A stretch of DNA of 34,702 bases, taken from contig CAJWEP010000008.1 of the NCBI GenBank assembly GCA_913030945.1, forward strand, positions 1 through 34,702, read 5' to 3'. Made by a program: the position numbers and the translations under genes. Numbering within the stretch: the stretch's first letter is position 1; the number at the start of each line of letters is the position of its first letter. The notes under the pieces are model-generated. The model was given only the letters and a program-made list of their open reading frames with translations. It was not told the DNA's origin and did not search any database. Positions 1 to 10,039 of the stretch are shown here, piece by piece. Source of the DNA: an uncultured Verrucomicrobiota bacterium. GTDB lineage: Bacteria; Verrucomicrobiota; Verrucomicrobiia; Limisphaerales; UBA1096.

Positions 1-411
1 GATGCCGTCGGCGTCGGTGTTGTAGCCCTTGGCGCGAATCTCACCGGTGGCCGGTCCAGGCAGTTGGCCAAGCGGCGTCCAGTCGCCGGAGTCGCTTTTC
101 GCCTCGAAACAAATCGTGTTCACCGCGCCCCAGGTCGTCGCTGACTCATCGAGTGCATCGACCAACTCGACGGCGAGCAGCTTGTGCGGAACGGTGAGGT
201 TGAGGCCGACGAAGTGCATCGCCCTCGCGCCCTCGATCGCTTGGCCAAGCGCGTCCGGGCTGACCTCGAACGCGAGGTATCGCCAGTCCAGCCCCAGCTT
301 GGCCAAGGCGGGATTGTGCATCGCTGGCGAGCCGGAGTGGCGGATCGGCTGGCCGTACACCGCACAAAAACGGGTGGCGGCGCCGATCGGTCTTTGGAAC
401 AAGTCATCCAC
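1..411 (-). CDS. aroE: Shikimate dehydrogenase, N-terminal part (3' end beyond window)
   Basis: This gene encodes the NADPH-dependent reduction of 3-dehydroshikimate to shikimate in the aromatic amino acid pathway (cytoplasm). Reading leftward from a GTG at 411, the first 137 residues show the AroE substrate-binding domain. It has a VYGQPIRHSGSPAMHN segment (shikimate-binding Ser residues), then GLNLTVPHK with the catalytic Lys, then TWGAVNTI leading to YNTDADGI. The reading frame runs off the left edge, so the Rossmann NADP domain is not visible. The GTG is chosen because the following DLFQRPIGA sequence resembles the usual start of the family; no clear ribosome-binding site is seen. One perfect copy of the CGCTTGGCCAAGCG palindrome lies inside, read as LGQA, and two partial copies flank it. 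The gene is divergent from the exopolysaccharide genes. Family identification is firm; the start is less so. Confidence 0.87.
   Translation of the reverse strand, partial: MDDLFQRPIGAATRFCAVYGQPIRHSGSPAMHNPALAKLGLDWRYLAFEVSPDALGQAIEGARAMHFVGLNLTVPHKLLAVELVDALDESATTWGAVNTICFEAKSDSGDWTPLGQLPGPATGEIRAKGYNTDADGI
238..251. repeat. Iterated palindrome CGCTTGGCCAAGCG, inside aroE
   Basis: Perfect 14-base palindrome. In the aroE frame it is read as LGQA, between the two halves of the substrate-binding domain. Confidence 0.9.
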
Positions 412-466
412 GCGCGCAGAGTAGGAACACCCCCACCCAGCGGAAAGGAGAAAAACAGCCAAGCCG

Positions 467-1867
467 TTGGCCATTATTGCTTTGCAATCCCGGGGCGAAA
501 AGCGTAATGGAAGCGGCCCTGCACGGGAAGGAAGGACCGGATTTCAAGCTCGGCTTCGCATTTTGGACCGCTTTAAACAGAGAGGAATTATCGGCTTGGC
601 CGCTGTTGGGCTGGCGCTTGGCCAAGCGGAGTTAGTGCAGGGCATTGAGCCGGAGGATATCCTGGCGCCGATCGTTGGCCCGGTTGTTGTGCTGCCGCAC
701 GTTTCGTTGTCGGAGCGTTATGACGACAACGTTTTTCTAATGAGCGACGAGCAGGGAAAGATCGATGATCTGGTGACCACGCTCTCGCCGGGCATCGGCC
801 TGCAGTTTGGCGAAAACATCCTCGACAGCAACTACATCGGGCTCGACTACACCATGAGTCAGCAGTGGTATGCAGAGCACGACGAACTCGACAGTGACAA
901 TCATGCCCTGACTTTCGCCATCAATTACCTGAAGGAAGGGAAGTTCACATTCACTGGAGGTGACATGATTCGTTTGGACAACGCCTTGTTGAAAGGCCGT
1001 GAGAGATCTTATTTTACCGATTTGGACGAAGGCACGCCAGAAACCAGGAGCATTCTGATCGAGCGCAAGTCGTTCAACGACCGATACCGTTTTGAATACA
1101 CGATCAGCCCGAAAACCAGCGTTTACGCTGCCACATCCTACAATGCCTCCGATTACAGTGAGGAACCACACTACTACTATCAGGATGTTTTTGGCACCCG
1201 CATACCGTATTCCTACTTTGATGTCGCCAACTGGAACAACACGGTTGGTTTTGGCTGGCAGGCTTTTGCCAAGATCAAGCTCTACGGCAGTTTCTTTTAT
1301 GGCATTTCGATGGTCGAAACCAACTTGGAAAGAATGGGGGAGCGACCAGACTCCGATTTTTTCGGCGGTCACATCTCCGCTGTGGGTGATTTTTCAGAGA
1401 AATTAAAGGGCAAGGTACAGGTGGGTTATCAGACCCGCCAATTTGATCGCCTCTCAAATGGATACGGAGGGGGCTCGCACGGCCTGCCTATTTTCGAGGC
1501 AGAGGTGGATTACGATTTTACCGAGAAAAGAACGGCCTCACTCACCTACAGGCATGGGGGCAATGTTTCGATCGAGAGCCCGGATTCCGCAGTGACCTCG
1601 GATTATATTATTTTGGAGGTTACTCAACAAATCGGTACGACAGGCAAACTCAGCGCCAACTTCGGCACCACTTACGAATTGGACACCTACGAAACCCGGG
1701 ATGCACGAGAGTACCAATATCTCAGGATGAACGCAGGGGTCTCCTACAGTTTCAACCAGTGGCTCAGATCAAGCCTAAGATACGATTTTGAGATGTTCGA
1801 CAGCAGCGAGGGGAATATTGACTATAACGTCAATCGCGTTATGTTGGGCCTTTCGGTTGGCTATTAA
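467..1867 (+). CDS. Outer-membrane beta-barrel protein of an exopolysaccharide locus
   Basis: I cannot name the exact family. The protein is rich in alternating aromatic/polar strands (for example LDYTMSQQWY and RYRFEYTISP) and ends in a strand closing with GLSVGY. This is typical of a large outer-membrane barrel such as the EpsL/BBP2-type proteins found next to Wza and Wzc. A hydrophobic signal segment, GIIGLAAVGLALGQA, lies around residues 39-54. The longest frame begins at a TTG (467), with AAAGGAG at 444-450 unusually far upstream. A later TTG at 563 would put the signal peptide nearer the N-terminus, so the start is unresolved. The stop is one base before the ATG of the Wza-like gene, implying one operon. 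The palindrome falls in the signal peptide. Role in polysaccharide secretion is inferred from context. Confidence 0.75.
   Translation: MAIIALQSRGEKRNGSGPAREGRTGFQARLRILDRFKQRGIIGLAAVGLALGQAELVQGIEPEDILAPIVGPVVVLPHVSLSERYDDNVFLMSDEQGKIDDLVTTLSPGIGLQFGENILDSNYIGLDYTMSQQWYAEHDELDSDNHALTFAINYLKEGKFTFTGGDMIRLDNALLKGRERSYFTDLDEGTPETRSILIERKSFNDRYRFEYTISPKTSVYAATSYNASDYSEEPHYYYQDVFGTRIPYSYFDVANWNNTVGFGWQAFAKIKLYGSFFYGISMVETNLERMGERPDSDFFGGHISAVGDFSEKLKGKVQVGYQTRQFDRLSNGYGGGSHGLPIFEAEVDYDFTEKRTASLTYRHGGNVSIESPDSAVTSDYIILEVTQQIGTTGKLSANFGTTYELDTYETRDAREYQYLRMNAGVSYSFNQWLRSSLRYDFEMFDSSEGNIDYNVNRVMLGLSVGY
615..628. repeat. Iterated palindrome in a signal-peptide region
   Basis: Perfect CGCTTGGCCAAGCG, read as LGQA at the end of the hydrophobic signal segment of the outer-membrane barrel gene. 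Confidence 0.9.
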
Positions 1868-1868
1868 G

Positions 1869-2504
1869 ATGAAAACTTTTACAAAAGGGGTTCAGCGAGT
1901 GGGTTGCGTGATTGCCGTGTGCGTTCTGCTTGGCCAAGCGGCGTTCGCCCAAGATGCGGCGACAGCCAAGGCCAAGACGGGCACCAAGGTGGATACCGAC
2001 CGCAAAATAGAAGCCCTCGACATGCTCACGGTCAACGTGTTTGGTGAGGAGGAGTTCAGTGGCACAAACAACAGCGGATTGGAGTTGAGGGTTTCATCGA
2101 CCGGTGAAGTGACGCTTTACCTGCTGGGCAGTGTTCAGGTGGCCGGAAAAACTCCCGCCGAGGCGGAGAGACATATTCGTGATCTGCTCAAGAAGGATTA
2201 CATCCGCGACCCTCATGTTTTGGTGCTCGTCAAGACCTACCGTGTCAGCAACGTCACTGTGATGGGGCAGGTAAGCAGCCCCGGCCTGATCGACCTGCCA
2301 GCGGAACGGCGGCTGGACATTCTGTCGGGCATTGCGCAGGCGGGCGGGTTCACCAAGTTGGCCAAAACGAGCAAGATTGACCTGACCCGGGGAGGCGTCA
2401 CCGAAACCTACGATTTGAATAAACTCAAAAGAGAGACCAATCCGGCCAAGAAAATCTGGCTGAGTCCGGACGACCTGATTTACGTCCACGAATCTGCATT
2501 TTAA
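1869..2504 (+). CDS. Wza-like polysaccharide export protein (periplasmic, SLBB domain)
   Basis: This 211-residue protein belongs to the Wza/OtnA polysaccharide export family, which forms the outer-membrane or periplasmic channel for capsule or exopolysaccharide. A signal peptide of about 27 residues ends at AAFAQ. The export domain follows (about residues 48-130), with the pattern LDMLTVNVFGEEEFSG and then VSSTGEVTLYLLGSVQVAGKT. An SLBB-type segment (about 130-205) includes VTVMGQVSSPGLIDLP and the closing LSPDDLIYV. It is shorter than full-length Wza (about 380 residues) and has no lipobox cysteine, like the short EpsE-type export proteins. The ATG at 1869 sits one base after the upstream stop, and the wzc-like gene begins just after its own stop, so the three genes look co-transcribed. 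A 13-base copy of the palindrome encodes LGQA in the signal peptide. Confidence 0.88.
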   Translation: MKTFTKGVQRVGCVIAVCVLLGQAAFAQDAATAKAKTGTKVDTDRKIEALDMLTVNVFGEEEFSGTNNSGLELRVSSTGEVTLYLLGSVQVAGKTPAEAERHIRDLLKKDYIRDPHVLVLVKTYRVSNVTVMGQVSSPGLIDLPAERRLDILSGIAQAGGFTKLAKTSKIDLTRGGVTETYDLNKLKRETNPAKKIWLSPDDLIYVHESAF

Positions 2505-2506
2505 TC

Positions 2507-4972
2507 GTGCCCATGGAGCAACAACAATTTGGGGAACCGAGGGAGGAGGGGCTTTTTGAGGAGTCCATCAATCTTCGCCATTACTGGCACATTATTCTTG
2601 AGCGGCGCTGGCTTGTGGCTGCCACATTTCTGGTGGTGATGGTGCTGTGCGTGTTTTATTTGTTCACCGCCACGCCCATATTCTCGGCGACAACCCGGCT
2701 GCAAATCGACAATGAAACAGAAAACTCGATGCGCATGGAGTCGTTCGTAATGGAGGGTAGGCAGGGGCAGGATTATCTGCAGACCCAATACAAGAACCTC
2801 CAAAGCCGTTCGCTGATGAAGATGGTTCTGGCCGAAACACTGCAGAACGCCAAGATTCTGGAGGGTGTCAAATCCGGAAAGCGTACTCCGAGTCAACTGG
2901 CCGCCTATGCTAACGCTGCGTTAGGTGACTTATCATCCGACATAGACAAAAAATTGTCCGGCTTGGCCAAGGAGGAAGTGGAGCAGCGGCTTGAACAAAT
3001 GGCAGTGGCCGGTTTTTTCGGACCAACAGGATACTCGAGCGGCAATGCCCCAGCCTTGACCAGGGAGGAGAATAAGCCACTTGTTCTCGGCAAGTTTGTC
3101 TTTCCGGAAAAGAAGGAAGAGGACGAGAACGAACCCGTTATTCCTCCCAGCTATGAGTCACTGCTCGGCAGGGTTTCGGGTGGCGTGACTATTTCTCCAA
3201 TCCGCCTCAGCCGATTGGTGGACGTTAGTGTGGAGAGCCCGAATCGCAACGAAGCGGCCATGATCGCCAACACGATCGTTTCCAAGTTTCTTGAGCAGGA
3301 CAACACACGCAAGCGCGGCAAGCTGACCAACGCCGTCGATTTCCTTCAGACGGAGGCCGCTAATCTTAGCGACAAGGTTCGGGATAACTTTGGGGAGCTG
3401 CTGAATTACAAGAGGGAAAATGACATCATCTCCCTTCAGGAAAGTCAGAACGTCACGTTGCAGGCGTTGATCCAGTCCCAGACCGACTACGATACTGCTC
3501 ACAGCGCCGAGGTCACAGCGGTGGCTGCAGCCGAAGAAGCGATCCGGATTTTTGAAGAAACCAAGCAGAATGGAACCATCCCATCTGTGGCTACCGATCC
3601 GGAGGTCAGAAAAATTCGTGGCGATCTGGCCTTGGCTGAAGCGGAACTGGCCCAACTGCTGAAGCGTTACCTTGAAAAATATCCCAAGGTCATCGAGAAA
3701 CGCGCCCAGATCGAGTCGCTGAAAGAGGGCTTGGCCAGTTCCGAGAAGCGAATTTTTGGTTCTATCCTAAACATAGCCCAGTTGGCCAAGGCAACCGCCT
3801 TGAACTTGAATGGAGTGTTGGAAATTCGCAAATCCGAACAGCAGGCAATGAACCAGAAGAGCATCCAGTACTATGCGCTGGAACGGGAGGCCAAGCAGTC
3901 CGAGACGTTGTACAATCTAGCTCTTCAGCGCCTGAAAGAAACCGAGTTGCAGGAGAAGGATATCGTCCAAAACATGCACGTCATCGACTTGGCCACGGCG
4001 CAGATGGCTCCGATCAAGCCGAAGAAAATGTTGACCCTCTTCCTCGGTATCGTGGGCGGCCTGGGGGCCGGCTTTGGCCTAGCCTTCTTCATGAACTTTC
4101 TCGATGACTCGATCAAGAGCCAGGACGACGTGGAGGCTTATCTCAAGCTGCCGTTCCTCGGATATGTTCCCAACATCAAGACCACCAGCGTCATCGAGCG
4201 GGATTTGCAGGCGCACCTGCATCCGCAATCCAACTCAGCGGAATCGTTTCGCACCATTCGCGCGGCCATTGCGCTTTCGCATCGCGCCGGAGATCTTCAG
4301 GTGATGGCCGTCACCAGCACCGTTCCCGCCGAGGGCAAGTCCCTTGTTGCCAGCAACCACGCCATCGTGACGGCGCAGACCGGCGTCAAGACGTTGCTGG
4401 TGGATTTCGACCTTCGCCGCCCCTCCGTTCACAAGGCGTTCCAGCTGCAGAGTCCTCGCGGCCTGTCATCGTATCTGCTTGGCAAGGTCGACAGCATTGA
4501 TGAAATCGTTCACCACGCCGAGGTGCCGAACCTGGACGTCATTTGTTGCGGCGCGGTTCCCAACAATCCGTCGGAGCTGGCCGGTTCGCAGCGGATGCGT
4601 GATTTCATCGAGGAGGTCAAGAAGAAATACGACAAGATCATGTTCGACTGCCCACCGGTCTCGGCTGTCAGCGACCCGCTGATGATTGCCGCAGCGACGG
4701 ACGGGATCATCTTTGTGAGCAAGTTCAACAAGATTCGCCGCGAGCACGCCCGCAAGACCGTGCAGCGAATCCAGGATGCCGGCATCAACATTGTCGGTGT
4801 CTGCATCAACGATCTCGATTTCGAGGGCAAGGATTCCTACTACTACTCCTATTACTATTACCAGAACCGCTACTACGCGAGTCACTACAAGAGCGACAAG
4901 CCGGACGGCAAAGATGGTAAGGAAGGGGAACCTGACTCGAAGAAGCCTGAAAAGGAATCAAGCGCGGCTTGA
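2507..4972 (+). CDS. Wzc-like polysaccharide co-polymerase with C-terminal BY-kinase
   Basis: This inner-membrane protein controls polysaccharide chain length and export. It has an N-terminal Wzz domain with a first membrane segment (about residues 33-55), a long periplasmic coiled-coil region (about 260-500), and a second membrane segment just after KPKKMLTLF (about 503-530). The cytoplasmic tyrosine autokinase domain carries Walker A VPAEGKS (606-612), Walker A' LLVDFDLRRP (Asp633, Asp635) and Walker B IMFDCPP (Asp714). A tyrosine cluster at about residues 778-796 is the usual autophosphorylation site. The frame can start at GTG 2507 or ATG 2513, either within a few bases of the preceding stop. 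No glycosyltransferases or Wzx/Wzy-type genes are in the window, so the sugar-assembly genes must lie elsewhere. Length (821) is slightly above the usual 720-790. Confidence 0.93.
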   Translation: MPMEQQQFGEPREEGLFEESINLRHYWHIILERRWLVAATFLVVMVLCVFYLFTATPIFSATTRLQIDNETENSMRMESFVMEGRQGQDYLQTQYKNLQSRSLMKMVLAETLQNAKILEGVKSGKRTPSQLAAYANAALGDLSSDIDKKLSGLAKEEVEQRLEQMAVAGFFGPTGYSSGNAPALTREENKPLVLGKFVFPEKKEEDENEPVIPPSYESLLGRVSGGVTISPIRLSRLVDVSVESPNRNEAAMIANTIVSKFLEQDNTRKRGKLTNAVDFLQTEAANLSDKVRDNFGELLNYKRENDIISLQESQNVTLQALIQSQTDYDTAHSAEVTAVAAAEEAIRIFEETKQNGTIPSVATDPEVRKIRGDLALAEAELAQLLKRYLEKYPKVIEKRAQIESLKEGLASSEKRIFGSILNIAQLAKATALNLNGVLEIRKSEQQAMNQKSIQYYALEREAKQSETLYNLALQRLKETELQEKDIVQNMHVIDLATAQMAPIKPKKMLTLFLGIVGGLGAGFGLAFFMNFLDDSIKSQDDVEAYLKLPFLGYVPNIKTTSVIERDLQAHLHPQSNSAESFRTIRAAIALSHRAGDLQVMAVTSTVPAEGKSLVASNHAIVTAQTGVKTLLVDFDLRRPSVHKAFQLQSPRGLSSYLLGKVDSIDEIVHHAEVPNLDVICCGAVPNNPSELAGSQRMRDFIEEVKKKYDKIMFDCPPVSAVSDPLMIAAATDGIIFVSKFNKIRREHARKTVQRIQDAGINIVGVCINDLDFEGKDSYYYSYYYYQNRYYASHYKSDKPDGKDGKEGEPDSKKPEKESSAA

Positions 4973-4973
4973 T

Positions 4974-4987
4974 CGCTTGGCCAAGCG
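4974..4987. repeat. Iterated palindrome one base after the wzc-like stop
   Basis: Perfect CGCTTGGCCAAGCG in the 66-base gap between the wzc-like gene and the helicase gene. It begins one base after the TGA at 4970-4972. No T-tract follows, so it is not a conventional terminator. Confidence 0.9.
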
Positions 4988-5038
4988 TTTGGTCAGTCCC
5001 GCAATGTTTTCACCCCGCTCCTAAAGCCACGCCGCCGG

Positions 5039-7072
5039 ATGGAGCTTTCCTCGCTGAACCCCGAGCAACGGCAGGCTGTGCGCACCGTTGACGGCCCGTT
5101 GCTCATCCTCGCCGGTGCCGGCACCGGCAAGACGCGCGTCATCACCAGCCGCGTGGCTTACATGATCGCGCGCGGCATCCGGCCCGGTAACATTCTTGCC
5201 GTCACTTTCACAAACAAAGCCGCCCGCGAGATGCAGGAACGTGTAAAAAGGCTGGTACCCAAGCGGCGCTTGACGGATGGGAACGGCCAAGCGGAGAAGC
5301 CGACGATCTGCACATTCCACTCGCTGTGCGTCCGCATCCTGCGTCGGCATATCACGAAGCTTGGCTACAAGAAAAATTTTGTTATCTACGATGCCGCTGA
5401 GCAACTGGGCGTGGTTCGCCGCATCTTGAGTCAGATTTCACTTGGATCGAGAAAGCCGGATCCCGGTGCCGTTCTGTCGCTGATAAGTCGCTGGCGAAAC
5501 ACCAATAGCGATGAGCTCGTTGCCGAGGATGAGGACTTGGCCGCCTTGGCCAAGCGCTTGGTTTCGACCTATCAACAAACACTCAAGGCCAGCAACGCCG
5601 TCGATTTCGATGACCTGATCCTGCTCGTGCTGCGACTGTTTGCGGAATGCTCCAAGGCGTTGAACGAATGCCGCGAGCGTTACCACTATATCATGGTGGA
5701 CGAGTATCAGGACACCAACCATTCGCAATTCCAGCTCGTGCACAGTTTGGCCAAGACACACCAGAATTTTTGCGTCGTCGGCGACGATGACCAGAGCATT
5801 TACGGATGGCGCGGTGCCGAGGTGGCCAATTTGCTCGATCTCGATAAACATTTTCCAGATGTGCAGGTGGTTAAGCTTGAGCAAAACTACCGCTCCACCA
5901 ACTCGATTCTTGAGGCTGCCAACGCGGTTATCAAAAACAATGTCCAGCGGCGTGCAAAAAAACTTTGGTCTGACAAGGGCGCGGGGGAGCCGATCATGCT
6001 TTGGGAGTTTCGCGATGATGAAGAGGAGGCGCAGGCGCTGGTGGAGGAGATCAACTACAATCGCAGCATCAAAAAGATAAAGTGGCGTGAACAGGCGATT
6101 CTGTTCCGGACCAACCAGCAATCTCGCCCGCTCGAGACGGCTCTGCGCAAGGCCGAAGTCCGCTATAATCTGGTCGGTGGGCAGAGTTTCTTTGACCGGC
6201 GCGAAATCCGCGATTTCGTCTCGTACCTTAAGCTGTTCCTGAACCCCGACGACGATAGCGGACTGCTGCGCATCGCAAACGTCCCGGCCCGGGGCCTCAG
6301 CAACACCACGATGGAGAAGTTGCTTGGCTTGAGCCAGGAGCGCGGCGGTTCGGTGTTTGCCGTGATGCGCGACGAGTCAGCGCTTGGCCAATTTCAGCGG
6401 CGTACAGTGGACAGCATCCTCGACTTTGTAGAACTGGTGGAGTCGACCAACGAGCGATTGAACCGTCCGATTGCATTACACTCGGCAAATCCGCTCAAGG
6501 CGTGGTGCACGGCGTGGCTCGATGAGGTGGAGTTGTTCCGTGAGATCCGGCGGATGGAGAAGGACGAGGAAACCGCCGAGAACCGTGTGCGCAACATCGT
6601 TGATCTGCTCGACTCGATGGATCCTGATTTCGTCCCGGCAGATCGCCCCGTGCCGGAACGGCTGCACCGCTTCCTCGAGCACATCTCGCTCGATCGCGAG
6701 CGCGACGAAGAGGACGAAGCCGGTGACGCTGTGACACTGATCACGGTGCACAGCTGTAAGGGACTGGAGTTCCCCCACGTGTTCATCGCTGGCGTGGAGG
6801 ATGGTCTGATCCCGCACGCCCGCTCGAAGGTTGAGGGGACGCTTGACGAGGAGCGACGGTTGTTTTACGTGGCAATCACGCGGGCGCAGAAGACGTTGGC
6901 CATGAGCCACTGCAAAAACCGCAGGAAATTCGGCGAACAAATTCCCTGCCACCCCTCGCCGTTTTTGAAGGAAATCCCCGAGGAACTGATCGTGCACGGC
7001 AACGAGGCGGAGCCGGTCTCGGAGGAGGAGGGGCTCGACTTTTTCGCCAACCTCAAGGCATCACTGGAGTGA
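5039..7072 (+). CDS. UvrD/Rep/PcrA-family superfamily 1 DNA helicase
   Basis: This is an ATP-dependent 3'-5' DNA helicase. All signature motifs are present in order: Q-motif LNPEQRQAV (6-14), Walker A AGAGTGKT (25-32), Ia [23 protein letters not shown] (about 219-227), [48 protein letters not shown] and [16 protein letters not shown]. The length of 677 is close to Rep (673) and shorter than UvrD/PcrA (about 720), and the UvrD-type C-terminal tail is missing. I therefore leave the gene unnamed. It probably acts in nucleotide-excision repair or replication-fork restart. The ATG at 5039 begins with [10 protein letters not shown], a standard start for the family. The gene lies 66 bases after the wzc-like gene and is probably not functionally linked to it. 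Confidence 0.95.
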   Translation: MELSSLNPEQRQAVRTVDGPLLILAGAGTGKTRVITSRVAYMIARGIRPGNILAVTFTNKAAREMQERVKRLVPKRRLTDGNGQAEKPTICTFHSLCVRILRRHITKLGYKKNFVIYDAAEQLGVVRRILSQISLGSRKPDPGAVLSLISRWRNTNSDELVAEDEDLAALAKRLVSTYQQTLKASNAVDFDDLILLVLRLFAECSKALNECRERYHYIMVDEYQDTNHSQFQLVHSLAKTHQNFCVVGDDDQSIYGWRGAEVANLLDLDKHFPDVQVVKLEQNYRSTNSILEAANAVIKNNVQRRAKKLWSDKGAGEPIMLWEFRDDEEEAQALVEEINYNRSIKKIKWREQAILFRTNQQSRPLETALRKAEVRYNLVGGQSFFDRREIRDFVSYLKLFLNPDDDSGLLRIANVPARGLSNTTMEKLLGLSQERGGSVFAVMRDESALGQFQRRTVDSILDFVELVESTNERLNRPIALHSANPLKAWCTAWLDEVELFREIRRMEKDEETAENRVRNIVDLLDSMDPDFVPADRPVPERLHRFLEHISLDRERDEEDEAGDAVTLITVHSCKGLEFPHVFIAGVEDGLIPHARSKVEGTLDEERRLFYVAITRAQKTLAMSHCKNRRKFGEQIPCHPSPFLKEIPEELIVHGNEAEPVSEEEGLDFFANLKASLE

Positions 7073-7145
7073 TCGCGCTTTCCTTCGTTTTGGGGCTCAT
7101 TTAGGCTTCGCGCTTCGCTGCCGCTTGGCCAGCGAGCCGATTGAG

Positions 7146-8870
<1,725 letters not shown>

Positions 8871-8879
8871 GCCGCCCGG

Positions 8880-8893
8880 CGCTTGGCCAAGCG
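8880..8893. repeat. Iterated palindrome between glnS and mqnC
   Basis: Perfect CGCTTGGCCAAGCG, nine bases after the glnS stop and 15 bases before the preferred GTG of mqnC. Confidence 0.9.
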
Positions 8894-8908
8894 TGTTGCC
8901 TTTTGTCC

Positions 8909-10039
8909 GTGAATGACTACATTCCGCGTGTGGGCTTGGATGCCACCAAGGAGGCGCTCTGCCAAAAAACCTGGGATGGGGGGCGTGTGAGTGCCGACGA
9001 GGCGGTGCAGCTTTACGAGCTGCCGCTGCCGCAGCTTGGCGCGCTGGCGGATCGCCGCCGTCGATTGGCCAAGGCCGACGCCTACGGCGGGCGCGGCAAC
9101 GACATCGTCACCTACAACATCGACCGCAACATCAACTACACCAACGTCTGCGATGCGTACTGCAAGTTCTGCGCGTTTTGGCGGACGGAAAAACAGGACG
9201 ACTCATACGTGATCACCCACGACGAGATCGACCGGAAAATCGAGGAGACTATCGCGCTGGGTGGCACGCAGATTCTGATGCAAGGCGGGCATCATCCGAA
9301 GCTCAACAAGCAGTGGTACCTCGATCTGCTCTCGCATATCCGGGACAAGTTTCCACATATCAACATTCACGGCTTCAGCCCCAGTGAGTTCATCCATTTT
9401 CGTGACGTGTTTGGCGAGCCGCTGGAGTCGCTGATCCGGGATTTCCGCGACGCCGGCCTGGGCTCGATCCCCGGCGGCGGCGGCGAGATTTTGATTGATG
9501 AAGTCCGCCAACGCATCTCGCCGCTCAAGGCGATGAGCGATGACTGGCTGGAGGTGATGGCCGTGGCGCACAGGCTGGGCATGGCCTCGACGGCGACGAT
9601 GATGTTCGGCCACGTCGAGTCGCTCCGGCATCGGATTGAACATCTCGAGCGTGTCCGGCGTCAGCAGGACGAGACAGGAGGTTTCACGGCGTTCATTGTG
9701 TGGACATTCCAGGCGGAGAACACCCGGCTCAAGGCGACGCCGGTCGGAGCCCATGAATATTTGCGGATGCAGGCGATCAGCCGAATCTACCTCGACAACA
9801 TCCCGAACATCCAAAGCTCGTGGGTGACGCAGGGGCTCGAGATTGGCCAGGTCGCGCTGAAGTACGGCGCGAATGACCTGGGCAGCATCATGATCGAGGA
9901 AAATGTGGTTTCCGAGGCGGGTACGACTTTTCAAATGGGCGTCGCGGATATGAGGCGCCTGATCGAGGGCATCGGCTACGAGGCACGGCAGCGCGACAAC
10001 TGGTATCGGCTGGTCGATGGTCAAGCCGCAGCAGCGTGA
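8909..10039 (+). CDS. mqnC: Cyclic dehypoxanthine futalosine synthase (radical SAM)
   Basis: This enzyme catalyses the radical-SAM cyclisation of dehypoxanthine futalosine in the futalosine branch of menaquinone synthesis. The cluster-binding CX3CX2C motif is CDAYCKFC (Cys81, Cys85, Cys88 from the GTG). ILMQGGHHP, SIPGGGGEILIDEVR and IMIEENVVSEAG are patterns I associate with MqnC rather than MqnE or CofH. The frame is open further upstream into glnS, but GTG 8909 gives 376 residues, the usual length, and starts just beyond the intergenic palindrome; TTG 8903 is the alternative. The stop overlaps the GTG start of the secretin gene by four bases (GTGA), suggesting translational coupling between unrelated functions. 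MqnA, MqnB, MqnD and MqnE are not in the window. Confidence 0.92.
   Translation: MNDYIPRVGLDATKEALCQKTWDGGRVSADEAVQLYELPLPQLGALADRRRRLAKADAYGGRGNDIVTYNIDRNINYTNVCDAYCKFCAFWRTEKQDDSYVITHDEIDRKIEETIALGGTQILMQGGHHPKLNKQWYLDLLSHIRDKFPHINIHGFSPSEFIHFRDVFGEPLESLIRDFRDAGLGSIPGGGGEILIDEVRQRISPLKAMSDDWLEVMAVAHRLGMASTATMMFGHVESLRHRIEHLERVRRQQDETGGFTAFIVWTFQAENTRLKATPVGAHEYLRMQAISRIYLDNIPNIQSSWVTQGLEIGQVALKYGANDLGSIMIEENVVSEAGTTFQMGVADMRRLIEGIGYEARQRDNWYRLVDGQAAAA

Noticed and set aside
4974-4987. The intergenic palindromes as rho-independent terminators
   Set aside because: They are self-complementary with at most a 5-bp hairpin and no following T-tract, and identical copies occur inside genes.
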